A stretch of DNA of 41,784 nt from Halocatena marina. Its GTDB lineage: Archaea; Halobacteriota; Halobacteria; Halobacteriales; Haloarculaceae. A program made the translations under genes and the position numbers. The notes beneath the pieces were generated by a model. That model made no database searches and was not told the DNA's origin. It worked only from the letters and a program-made list of their open reading frames with translations. Shown piece by piece: positions 23,055 to 29,189 of the stretch (the stretch's first letter is position 1; the number at the start of each line of letters is the position of its first letter). The stretch lies in the NCBI RefSeq assembly GCF_023276375.1, contig NZ_JALLPK010000006.1:1-41784 (forward strand). Reading direction: 5' to 3'.

Positions 23055-23255
23055 GTGGGACGGATTATTTACTTGGATGCAGACGGAGACCGCAGCGAAG
23101 TCACAGCAGATACGATCAAATATATTGACGATCACTGGAGATTCATTACAGACAAATACGAAGAAGATAATAAAGAGGTAACTAAGAGGAAATGGATTCC
23201 ACGGGAGCGAGTTATTGAAGTTGAAACAAAGACAGAAAGGGAGAAGATATTCTAA
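23055..23255 (+). CDS. Small hydrophilic protein
   Basis: 66 residues from GTG 23055; no ATG fits. The product (IIYLDADGDRSEVTADTIKY ... KRKWIPRERVIEVETKTERE) has strand-rich charged segments and no Cys or membrane helix. It resembles small haloarchaeal proteins with the 'KR-x-IPRERV' ending, of no known function. It is divergent from the recombinase, with the palindromic site between them, so one operator could serve both. Confidence 0.5.
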   Translation: MGRIIYLDADGDRSEVTADTIKYIDDHWRFITDKYEEDNKEVTKRKWIPRERVIEVETKTEREKIF

Positions 23256-23266
23256 TTCCTTTGTGT

Positions 23267-23314
23267 CCTCTCTGCGACTGAAAATAGGGGGATGACAGCG
23301 GTACTCCTGTCTGA
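23267..23314 (+). repeat. Direct repeat, left copy, beside PH-domain gene
   Basis: About 45 bases similar to 24062-24109, with an identical stretch GGGATGACAGCGGTACTC and then TGTC after one difference. In both copies the repeat contains an ATG that would encode MTAVLLS. The pair brackets the 23460-23942 gene. Confidence 0.6.
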
Positions 23315-23459
23315 GGTAGGTGACATCTACATACCAACTGAAATCATATCTATGACTTACTCATCTTTATACATATCTAGATACATAGAATATAAAAAAT
23401 AAGGAAAATATATCTGTTTGACGTATCATTATATGGTACAAAATCGTACGTATCTGTGT

Positions 23460-23942
23460 ATGTCGCAGTTACCAGACACGCACACCGCCCCAACCGAAGG
23501 GGTACCATTACTCGAAGAAGAGGTAGTTCTCGAAAATATTCATCCAAGTTATCTGACATGGTGGAAGCCACTCCTAGCGACCGCCTTCCTTGCATTGATC
23601 GGAATTCCAGGAATGCTGGCGGGCAATTTAGGGGAAAGTCTCCCAATTGTCGCGCTGGCCGCTCTCATCGGTGGATATGTGTACATGTCACGCAAGAATA
23701 GCCGGTATGTTGTGACCAATGAGCGAGTCTACAAGAAATATGGATGGATTCGGCGTACCACGACCGAAGCTCGAATCGAAGATATCCACAGTCTGACGAC
23801 TGATGAAACGATCCTGGGTCGGTTACTGAATGAAGGAGTCGTCCAAATTGACTCCACAGGGGCATCAGGACTCGTCGGATTGCCAGGGACCCGGAACCAC
23901 GAACAGTTCGCAAATATAATCCGAGATCAGCAGCAGCAGTAG
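23460..23942 (+). CDS. Membrane protein with bacterial PH-like domain (YdbT/YdbS type)
   Basis: 160 residues from ATG 23460, placed about 27 bases after a TATA box (TTATATGG near 23429-23436), so probably leaderless; the longer frame passes through this promoter. Two membrane helices at about residues 32-72 (PLLATAFLALIGIPGMLAG, IVALAALIGGYVYM) are followed by a PH-like barrel: SRYVVTNERVYKKYGWIRRT, then the IEDIHSLTTDETILGRLL and VVQIDSTG blocks typical of bPH2 proteins. Members sit in the membrane and some secrete or scaffold proteins; the role here is unknown. Direct repeats bracket the gene. Confidence 0.8.
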   Translation: MSQLPDTHTAPTEGVPLLEEEVVLENIHPSYLTWWKPLLATAFLALIGIPGMLAGNLGESLPIVALAALIGGYVYMSRKNSRYVVTNERVYKKYGWIRRTTTEARIEDIHSLTTDETILGRLLNEGVVQIDSTGASGLVGLPGTRNHEQFANIIRDQQQQ

Positions 23943-23963
23943 CTCACTGAGTGACGATTGACG

Positions 23964-24012
23964 ACGAGTGACTATTTTTCTGAAAACTCGAGTCCTGAGA
24001 GTCGTCACTCGT
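23964..24012. terminator. Inverted repeat with T-run after the PH-domain gene
   Basis: ACGAGTGAC (23964-23972) pairs with GTCACTCGT (24004-24012), 9 of 9; a TATTTTTC run follows the first arm. Position 22 bases after the stop suggests transcription termination or RNA processing. Confidence 0.35.
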
Positions 24013-24061
24013 ACGCGAGAAGAAAACCGATCAGGAAGAACTATCGACACGTCTCGACACA

Positions 24062-24109
24062 CCATCTCTGACGACTGAAATCTAGGGATGACAGCGGTAC
24101 TCTTGTCGG
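24062..24109 (+). repeat. Direct repeat, right copy, beside PH-domain gene
   Basis: Matches 23267-23314 (see that entry). The about 127 bases between it and the 24237 gene show no gene. Confidence 0.6.
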
Positions 24110-24236
24110 GGTTAATAATCACCCAACTTAGAACGGGTTACGCGGGTGCTTTAACTAGGTCGCCACCGAAGCTGCGAACGGCGGAAAGATATTCGCCTTA
24201 TCCGATGGCGAAAAAATGGGGATTCCCGACGTTGGC

Positions 24237-24512
24237 CTACAAGAACGTTGTGTCAACGTCGTGTGCTTCGAGCCATCTCATCCCCTCGGCCTTGGAGGAG
24301 AGGCGGATGTTGTCGCGTGCGCCACCTCCATAGGCTTCGAGGGGGCTTCCTGGCTCGGTGATCCAATCGCGGATTAGCTCTTCCGCTCGGCCTTCGTCGT
24401 GGCTGGCGACCCAGCCCTTGGCCGTGTCCACGGTGACTTTCCGCTTTCCGACATAGCCACCACGGACGAGCTTCCGCATGATTTTGACCTTGATTTCTTC
24501 GTCAGTTGCCAT
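24237..24512 (-). CDS. Small basic/acidic hypothetical protein, divergent from a regulator
   Basis: 91 residues from ATG 24512, about 40 bases after a minus-strand TATA-like CTATAAGG (near 24550). It consists of an N-terminal helix (DEEIKVKIMRKLVRGGYVGK), a basic patch, TAKGWVASHDEGRAEELIRDW and a C-terminal part ending DVDTTFL. It might be a small helix-turn-helix or antitoxin-like protein, but no family is clear. It shares its promoter region with the 24628 regulator. The frame upstream of 24512 runs antisense into that regulator and is not used. Confidence 0.65.
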   Translation of the reverse strand: MATDEEIKVKIMRKLVRGGYVGKRKVTVDTAKGWVASHDEGRAEELIRDWITEPGSPLEAYGGGARDNIRLSSKAEGMRWLEAHDVDTTFL

Positions 24513-24627
24513 TTGGGCCTCCCCAATTACACTTACATACCATATCCCCTTATAGCTTTCCGTTTGAACGGACAGTACCATTCTTTTCTGCGAAAGGTAT
24601 AAGATGACGGAGATAATACGATGTGGT

Positions 24628-25008
24628 ATGAGCCAGACAGCAGCCGAGGAGGAAGCGACGTACGCCGACGGAACGACGCTCGTGAGCGTCCTAGGGACAC
24701 CCGCACGGGTGCGCATCCTCGCGGTGCTCACGAGCGAGACTGACCGCGACCTAAACCCCACGGAGATCATGGAGGAGGCTGGGATTGGCAGCACCGCGTT
24801 CTACGAGCACATTGATGACCTCCGCGCGTGGGGACTGGTCGAAAAGACACGCATGGCCGGAAACTCGCCCATGTTCCGGTTAAACATGGACAGCGAAGCC
24901 GCACAGCACCTCGGAAAGTTCGAATGGGAACTCGTCAAGCACTCAATTGAAAAGGAGGAAGCGGGCGAACTCGACGAGAACGAACAACCCATCCTTTCCG
25001 AGGAATAG
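24628..25008 (+). CDS. Winged-helix transcription regulator (ArsR-like)
   Basis: 126 residues from ATG 24628, about 30 bases after GGTATAAG (24595-24602), fitting a leaderless start; ATG 24604 is too close to the TATA box. Helices LVSVLGTPARVRILAVLTSE, LNPTEIMEEAGIGSTAFYEH and DDLRAWGLVEKT form the winged helix; a Glu-rich helix ends the protein (HSIEKEEAGELDENEQ). It is the typical haloarchaeal ArsR-type regulator. It lies upstream of the parA operon and divergent from the 24237 gene, and may control either. Confidence 0.8.
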   Translation: MSQTAAEEEATYADGTTLVSVLGTPARVRILAVLTSETDRDLNPTEIMEEAGIGSTAFYEHIDDLRAWGLVEKTRMAGNSPMFRLNMDSEAAQHLGKFEWELVKHSIEKEEAGELDENEQPILSEE

Positions 25009-25195
25009 CGACCGTGCTCCGTGCTGATCGGCGCACACAATCCCTGTTTTCTGAAGACTCACGATAGTCGTCATTCTTTGAAGTCGACATTCATGTCGCT
25101 TGTGCGCGTTGTTAGAACTTCGACAGGGCGTAAACCACCACGCCCGAGAGCAGCCGGTATCTTTAAATGGTAACAATACGTGGCCATCATACAGC

Positions 25196-25272
25196 CTAAG
25201 GTAGCTAAGGATGATGAGTATGATGATCATATTCAGCAACCTAAGTAACCTAAGGTGACTAAGGAACCTAAC
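25196..25272 (+). repeat. 9-bp iterons upstream of parA, candidate centromere/operator
   Basis: CTAAGGTAG at 25196, CTAAGGATG at 25205, then CTAAGTAAC at 25241, CTAAGGTGA at 25250, CTAAGGAAC at 25259 and CTAACCATG at 25268, whose ATG is the parA start. All are in one 9-base phase; the 27 bases between the groups keep it. The layout is that of partition-site or autoregulatory iterons. Confidence 0.7.
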
Positions 25273-25273
25273 C

Positions 25274-26143
25274 ATGTCCGAAAACATCGAACCACGAGCG
25301 GTGAATTGTGCGATATTAAAAGGCGGAGTAGGCAAGAGCACGATATCAGTCAACGTCACAGAGCGCCTCGCAGCCCGCGGACACGACGTGCTATTCGTCG
25401 ATCTCGAACCGAATGGCCACGCGAGTGTAGGTCTCGGATTCGGGGAGCAATACAAGGACGAAGACAGCGATGATATCGGAGATGTGCTCCTTGATGATGG
25501 TGATGCATCACCTCAAGACGTCATCTGCGAGACAGATTTTGGATTCGATATCTTGCCATCGACGAAACGGCTGGAAACGATTGAGAAACTGGTCGAATCC
25601 TCGAATTTTGCTGACGTTCGACTGCGCAACCACGTCGTCGATCCACTACTCGGGACGGACTACGATTTTATCCTCACAGATCCCCCTGCATATCGGGGGA
25701 AGATTACGAACAATGCACATGTCGCAACACAAAATCTTATTGTGCCACTCACGAGCGGCGGCGGCTCGGTCGAAGGTTTCCAGCGGATGATGGAGCGCCA
25801 AGTCACTCCATTGCGAAAACAAATCGGGCTCGATATCCTTGCGATCGTGCCCAACAGAATCAACGCTCGAATCGATCACCACAACAACGACCGCAAGCTT
25901 GTCGAGAGATTGAACAGGGACTTCGCGGACAAGCTCCCCGAGTTCTCGCGTGTCGATTTCGAAGCTGTCGATAATGGAGTCTTCAACGGAGACTTGCCGA
26001 AGCCAGGGATTCGGAAAGACGATAAAATTTCGAAGGCATACAGCGAGCGCAAGCCACTCGCAGCGTACGACCCCGAGAACGACCAACTAAAGCGATTCGA
26101 CGAGTTAGCTGATATCGTCGAGAACGGAGGGGTGGCTCAATGA
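25274..26143 (+). CDS. parA: ParA/SopA-family partition ATPase
   Basis: 289 residues from ATG 25274. Deviant Walker A KGGVGKST at 16-23 with the signature Lys16 of the ParA/MinD group; VLFVDLEPNGHASVGLGFGE is the switch I/Walker A' region; FILTDPPAYRG is the Walker B equivalent. ParA proteins bind DNA when ATP-loaded and move plasmid copies through a partner bound at a centromere. The acidic, Walker-containing form without an N-terminal helix-turn-helix is type Ib-like. The next gene overlaps by 4 bases (ATGA) and should encode the centromere-binding partner. The iterons directly before the start suggest autoregulation. Confidence 0.9.
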   Translation: MSENIEPRAVNCAILKGGVGKSTISVNVTERLAARGHDVLFVDLEPNGHASVGLGFGEQYKDEDSDDIGDVLLDDGDASPQDVICETDFGFDILPSTKRLETIEKLVESSNFADVRLRNHVVDPLLGTDYDFILTDPPAYRGKITNNAHVATQNLIVPLTSGGGSVEGFQRMMERQVTPLRKQIGLDILAIVPNRINARIDHHNNDRKLVERLNRDFADKLPEFSRVDFEAVDNGVFNGDLPKPGIRKDDKISKAYSERKPLAAYDPENDQLKRFDELADIVENGGVAQ

Positions 26144-26667
26144 GCGATGACGACCCATTCGGAGACATCAACGCGCAGTTAGAGGAGACAGAGGAACTGA
26201 ATAAGAAAGCTAAGGATACTGATGATGCGGAGGGAAATAAGGATGATGAGCAACCTCAGGATACTGAGGATACTAACTATGATGAGGGTGATAAGGGTAA
26301 TAAGCAACCTCAGGAGCCTATCGACAACGATGAGGATGCTAATGACACTGATCATGATGAGGATGCTTGTCATGATGAGCAACCTCAGGATGCTGAGGAT
26401 AGTCAGTATGATGAGGAGCATAAGCATGATGAGCATGCCCCACCGTTTGCGTTCAGCGAGAGTGAGCAAGGACCGATCTACCCACATGAAGATCGTTGGG
26501 AGGAGTGGGCTGACGCAAAATGGGAGATTAAGAGCTATCTCCGAGAAAACGGCTTACGGGAGATTCACGGAAGAGAAATCGATGATGCACTCTTGCTGCT
26601 CGCAATCGAATCATCAGAAGAAATTGGGGATATCATCCTAGACGCGCGCGGCTACGACTTGAACTGA
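26140..26667 (+). CDS. ParA partner candidate with acidic repeats
   Basis: 175 residues from ATG 26140, overlapping parA by 4 bases. Residues about 25-105 are a low-complexity region built of DDEQPQD-, TED- and DEGDK-like units, encoded by 9-base phased repeats like those upstream of parA. The C-terminal about 65 residues are a compact helical domain (WEEWADAKWEIKSYLRENGL, then HGREIDDALLLLAI). No ParB or ribbon-helix-helix family is recognised. By position it should be the centromere-binding or ParA-stimulating partner. It is followed by a 123-base gap and a convergent gene. Confidence 0.75.
   Translation: MSDDDPFGDINAQLEETEELNKKAKDTDDAEGNKDDEQPQDTEDTNYDEGDKGNKQPQEPIDNDEDANDTDHDEDACHDEQPQDAEDSQYDEEHKHDEHAPPFAFSESEQGPIYPHEDRWEEWADAKWEIKSYLRENGLREIHGREIDDALLLLAIESSEEIGDIILDARGYDLN
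26210..26317 (+). repeat. 9-bp phased repeats inside the ParA partner gene
   Basis: Nine-base units in one phase, for example CTAAGGATA (26210), ATAAGGATG (26237), ATGAGCAAC (26246), CTCAGGATA (26255), CTGAGGATA (26264), ATAAGCAAC (26300) and CTCAGGAGC (26309). AGCAACCTCAG occurs at 26249, 26303 and 26378; its near copy AGCAACCTAAG is at 25235 upstream of parA. Confidence 0.7.
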
Positions 26668-26790
26668 GAACCGACATCGTCATTCTAATTCTGAACACTC
26701 TAACTATCGAGTATAGCAAGCTGTCCCTTCTCAGCCTGTTAGTTTACCACCGACAAGCCTCTTCAGCTGCTACTACGGAGTGGACCAAGG

Positions 26791-27240
26791 TCAGGGAAGT
26801 AAGCATCCCGCAACATCAATACCGATCACGTTCAGGAATACGGGAACGAAGAAAATGGGGAAAATTGCAGCGACAATCGAGTAAACCCCGCCCTTTGCTT
26901 TCTGACGACCGTACGGATCGACTGCATCCGTCCGTCGAATACCGTCACTTCCGACGATTTCAGGCTTTCCAACGATGTCAAGACCGACTATCATTCGAAT
27001 TAATCCCTTCAGAATGAGGTACATCGACAGTAGACCAAAGCCGACGACGGTCAATTGCGAGATATTGAATCCTCCACTACACAACACCTGTTCGGCCTCC
27101 GAAACGCCGACCTGCGTGAGCACTGGATCGATCATCGACGGAACAAGAAGCGAACCCGATCCGCCCACCGAGAGCACGAGATCGTGCCGTCCCGAACTCA
27201 TCATTACATCCACAACCGCCTCAAGACCTGTCTTCGTCAT
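26791..27240 (-). CDS. Two-Cys membrane protein, pilin-like candidate
   Basis: 149 residues from ATG 27240. After a hydrophobic first part (MMSSGRHDLVLSVGGSGSLL) come VLCSGGF, a membrane helix (LTVVGFGLLSMYLILKGLIRM), a hydrophilic loop of about 35 residues, a second helix (VYSIVAAIFPIFFVPVFLNV) and a terminal Cys (GIDVAGCLLP). Length, the Cys before helix 1 and the Cys after helix 2 match the 39797-40246 protein. That suggests two paralogous small membrane proteins joined by a disulfide, with the two-helix layout of VirB2/TrbC pilins. It stands alone on the minus strand, far from the transfer genes. Confidence 0.7.
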   Translation of the reverse strand: MTKTGLEAVVDVMMSSGRHDLVLSVGGSGSLLVPSMIDPVLTQVGVSEAEQVLCSGGFNISQLTVVGFGLLSMYLILKGLIRMIVGLDIVGKPEIVGSDGIRRTDAVDPYGRQKAKGGVYSIVAAIFPIFFVPVFLNVIGIDVAGCLLP

Positions 27241-27306
27241 AATTATCTATCCAATCACACACACACACAAACAACAAAAATCACATGCAAGTGGAGCTTA
27301 GATACA

Positions 27307-27588
27307 TCACTCTTCGGTGTCAGGATTCAACGATTCTAGTTCCTCCTCGTCCATCTCCCCACGAACATAGCGCATACCGAGATCAGTAATAATATAGGTT
27401 CGATTGCGCTGTTCCAATAGCCCCGATTCTGTCAATACTTTGATTCTACGGTTGGCATGGCCCTCACTGATCGAAACGTTTCTCCCCGCTGCCCCTGGAC
27501 CGCACTCGAATTTTCCATGCTGGTGCTCCCCATAGAACCGCAATATTGATCTGTCCGCACGATGAAACCATGACGCTGTCGGGAGCAT
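27307..27588 (-). CDS. Winged-helix transcription regulator
   Basis: 93 residues from ATG 27588. The pattern NVSISEGHANRRIKVLTESG is the recognition helix region, followed by LLEQRNRTYIITDLGMRYVR as the wing, and the protein ends in a Glu/Asp-rich tail. This is the PadR/MarR-like haloarchaeal type. It sits 66 bases from the start of the 26791 membrane-protein gene on the same strand and is divergent from the candidate RNA and replication operon, which it may regulate. Confidence 0.75.
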   Translation of the reverse strand: MLPTASWFHRADRSILRFYGEHQHGKFECGPGAAGRNVSISEGHANRRIKVLTESGLLEQRNRTYIITDLGMRYVRGEMDEEELESLNPDTEE

Positions 27589-28075
27589 ATTGTCCTTAGA
27601 TCAGGGCGATAGATGGTAAGCGATTGGCTTCAGCCCATTAGATCCTTGTAGAGGAATCTCAGGTTGCTCTGTAGAGATATAGTTTTATTACCGAGGACAT
27701 AGAAGCATCTCTCAACGCGATAATCTCCATCCCGTAAAAGGGAGGATTACCCGGCAACAGTCTGGCAGGACCCCCGGGCAATCCACGATGCGCTGTCCCC
27801 ACAGCGCGTACATCAACGATCTCGTTCCGCCCTATAAGGCTTTTCGCCTCTCGGAACGATCCCGTCACCCTTAGTTTTTGTACGTGCTGTGGTTCAGCCG
27901 TCGTCGATTGTCGCCACCTGTCATGACAATCCATGACAATGGAATCAAAGCAGTGGACGACGAATGATGAATTGAGCGCTGAAAACCTTAGTCGTTCGGC
28001 TCGGGACGACTCTGAAGAAAAACGACGGCAAAACCACGCTCTCGATGGATCTGCGCCGACTGAGAGGTGGTCAGC
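27589..28075. other. Non-coding region between regulator and replication operon
   Basis: 487 bases without a plausible gene; a minus-strand frame across it has no haloarchaeal character. It holds the candidate structured RNA (27725-27880). The rest, 27880-28060, includes a CATGACAATC/CATGACAATG repeat near 27922-27942, but nothing else recognised. Confidence 0.5.
27725..27880 (+). ncRNA. Candidate structured RNA upstream of the replication operon
   Basis: Consecutive stems: CCC-GTAAAA-GGG (27731-27742); GATTACCCGG (27745-27754) with CCGGGCAATC (27774-27783), 9 of 10 paired; ATGCGCTG/CAGCGCGT around TCCCCA (27788-27809); and TCGTTCCG (27822-27829) with CGGAACGA (27852-27859), enclosing AGGC-TTTTC-GCCT. 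A TTAGTTTTTG tract follows (27871-27880), and an AT-rich TATA-like segment (GATATAGTTTTATTA near 27676-27690) precedes. No convincing gene is seen on either strand. Strand is inferred from the T-tract. It could be a leader, a copy-control RNA or an unknown structured RNA. Confidence 0.5.
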
Positions 28076-28393
28076 GTGACCGTCGAAATCGAGAATCGCA
28101 GAGGGATCGGGGCGTGCATCATCGAGGATGCCGACGATCTCGAGCAATTCACCTTCGAACCGGGCGAGGAAATCCGCCGACTAACGCCTCCGACCGATTC
28201 AGACGAAATATGGCTCGTGGGATCGCGCTCGTGGGCCTATCGCGTCTCGTGGATTCGCGGCCGTGATGACCCACCGACACGGGCCGATCACCGCCGCTAT
28301 TCCATGATTGAGAAAGAATCATGGGAGGAGAGGGAAGTCTCTGAAGCTGAACTTCTCTATGGAGCGTGGGATCACACGGAGGGAGACAGATGA
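28076..28393 (+). CDS. Hypothetical acidic protein, first gene of the replication-linked operon
   Basis: 105 residues from GTG 28076, chosen because GAGGTGG lies 5-6 bases before it; the GTG at 28067 lies inside that site. It is soluble and strand-rich (VEIENRRGIGACIIEDADDL, EIWLVGSRSWAYRVSWIRGR) with an acidic end. No family recognised. Its stop overlaps the next start (ATGA). The three small genes here precede the 1121-residue protein and the origin, an arrangement suggesting replication or copy-control partners. Confidence 0.65.
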   Translation: MTVEIENRRGIGACIIEDADDLEQFTFEPGEEIRRLTPPTDSDEIWLVGSRSWAYRVSWIRGRDDPPTRADHRRYSMIEKESWEEREVSEAELLYGAWDHTEGDR

Positions 28394-28842
28394 CGGGTCG
28401 TGGTCGATGTCTGAACCCTCAGACAATCGAATTCCCAACTCTTGCATCCGCTAACCGCGTTCGAGAGCAATTTTCTGACCTCATCATTCCCCGAGACGAT
28501 GCGCGAAAGAAAACCGTCGCTTTCTGTGGGGATGCTCCTGAACGAGCACAGAAAGCGATCGGACAGCGAGCGCATCGCTCGTTCGAGCGGGCAGACTCAG
28601 GCTTCGGCCAGACAGCATTAACACGCTTTGAACGGCGTGAAATCGACTTTAGCAGGACGAATATTTTCCATTCGAGAGCCTGCAAAGCCATAGCCTGCGA
28701 GTTCGTCGTGGACGACTGGCTCAGTCAGTACGATCACACGCTTACCGTCAGCGAACATGTCGAAATTTACCAGAGAGCGGGGCAACCGACCGCCAGTGCG
28801 AGCGGACCAACTATGCGCGAGGTGGCGGGGTGGTCGGTATGA
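28390..28842 (+). CDS. Hypothetical protein of the replication-linked operon
   Basis: 150 residues from ATG 28390 (ATGA overlap with the preceding stop). It is rich in Arg, Glu, Phe and Ala, with helices RVREQFSDLIIPRDD and FERADSGFGQTALTRFERRE, one Cys pair region (SRACKAIACEF), and an acidic aromatic segment VVDDWLSQYDHTLTVSEHVE. More basic than its neighbours, so nucleic-acid binding is possible. No family recognised. Its stop overlaps the next start. Confidence 0.65.
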   Translation: MTGRGRCLNPQTIEFPTLASANRVREQFSDLIIPRDDARKKTVAFCGDAPERAQKAIGQRAHRSFERADSGFGQTALTRFERREIDFSRTNIFHSRACKAIACEFVVDDWLSQYDHTLTVSEHVEIYQRAGQPTASASGPTMREVAGWSV

Positions 28843-29189
28843 TCGACTCACTTCCCGAGCGGCCACTCTCGTACCACGAAAAGGAGAGCCTCAGCCAGCA
28901 ATGCGAGATGTTCATCACGCTTGTGTTCGCACAGAACACCGATCAGAACGTCTATGCGTTCCTCCTGGGAGATCCCAACACGGAACGCAACCACCTCGTT
29001 GCCTGGGCAGAGGACGAAACAGCCTGGCGCCGTATCGAGACCTTCACCCCACCACTTCCGCAGTGGGAGGTCGTCGAAGAAGCGATCTATACGTTCTTCA
29101 GACATCACGAACCAGAAACTGAGAGTTCGCTAGTGTTGTTCAATCCCGAACAAGGCGAGCCTAAGCGGTTCACTCTGGATGGTCAATGA
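28839..29189 (+). CDS. Hypothetical protein of the replication-linked operon
   Basis: 116 residues from ATG 28839 (ATGA overlap). Acidic alpha/beta pattern (MFITLVFAQNTDQNVYAFLLG, HLVAWAEDETAWRRIETFTP, VVEEAIYTFFRHHEPETESS, LVLFNPEQGEPKRF). No family recognised. Third of four coupled genes; the next starts within its stop. Confidence 0.65.
   Translation: MIDSLPERPLSYHEKESLSQQCEMFITLVFAQNTDQNVYAFLLGDPNTERNHLVAWAEDETAWRRIETFTPPLPQWEVVEEAIYTFFRHHEPETESSLVLFNPEQGEPKRFTLDGQ

Noticed and set aside
24088..24333. Plus-strand frame starting MTAVLLS
   Set aside because: Starts in the direct repeat but soon runs antisense into the 24237 gene; kept only as part of the repeat observation.
26179..26487. 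Ile/Leu-rich membrane-like frame on the minus strand
   Set aside because: Antisense reading of the acidic Asp/Glu repeats of the ParA partner.
27659..28147. 162-codon frame on the minus strand
   Set aside because: No promoter or composition in support, and it overlaps the structured region and the start of the 28076 gene.
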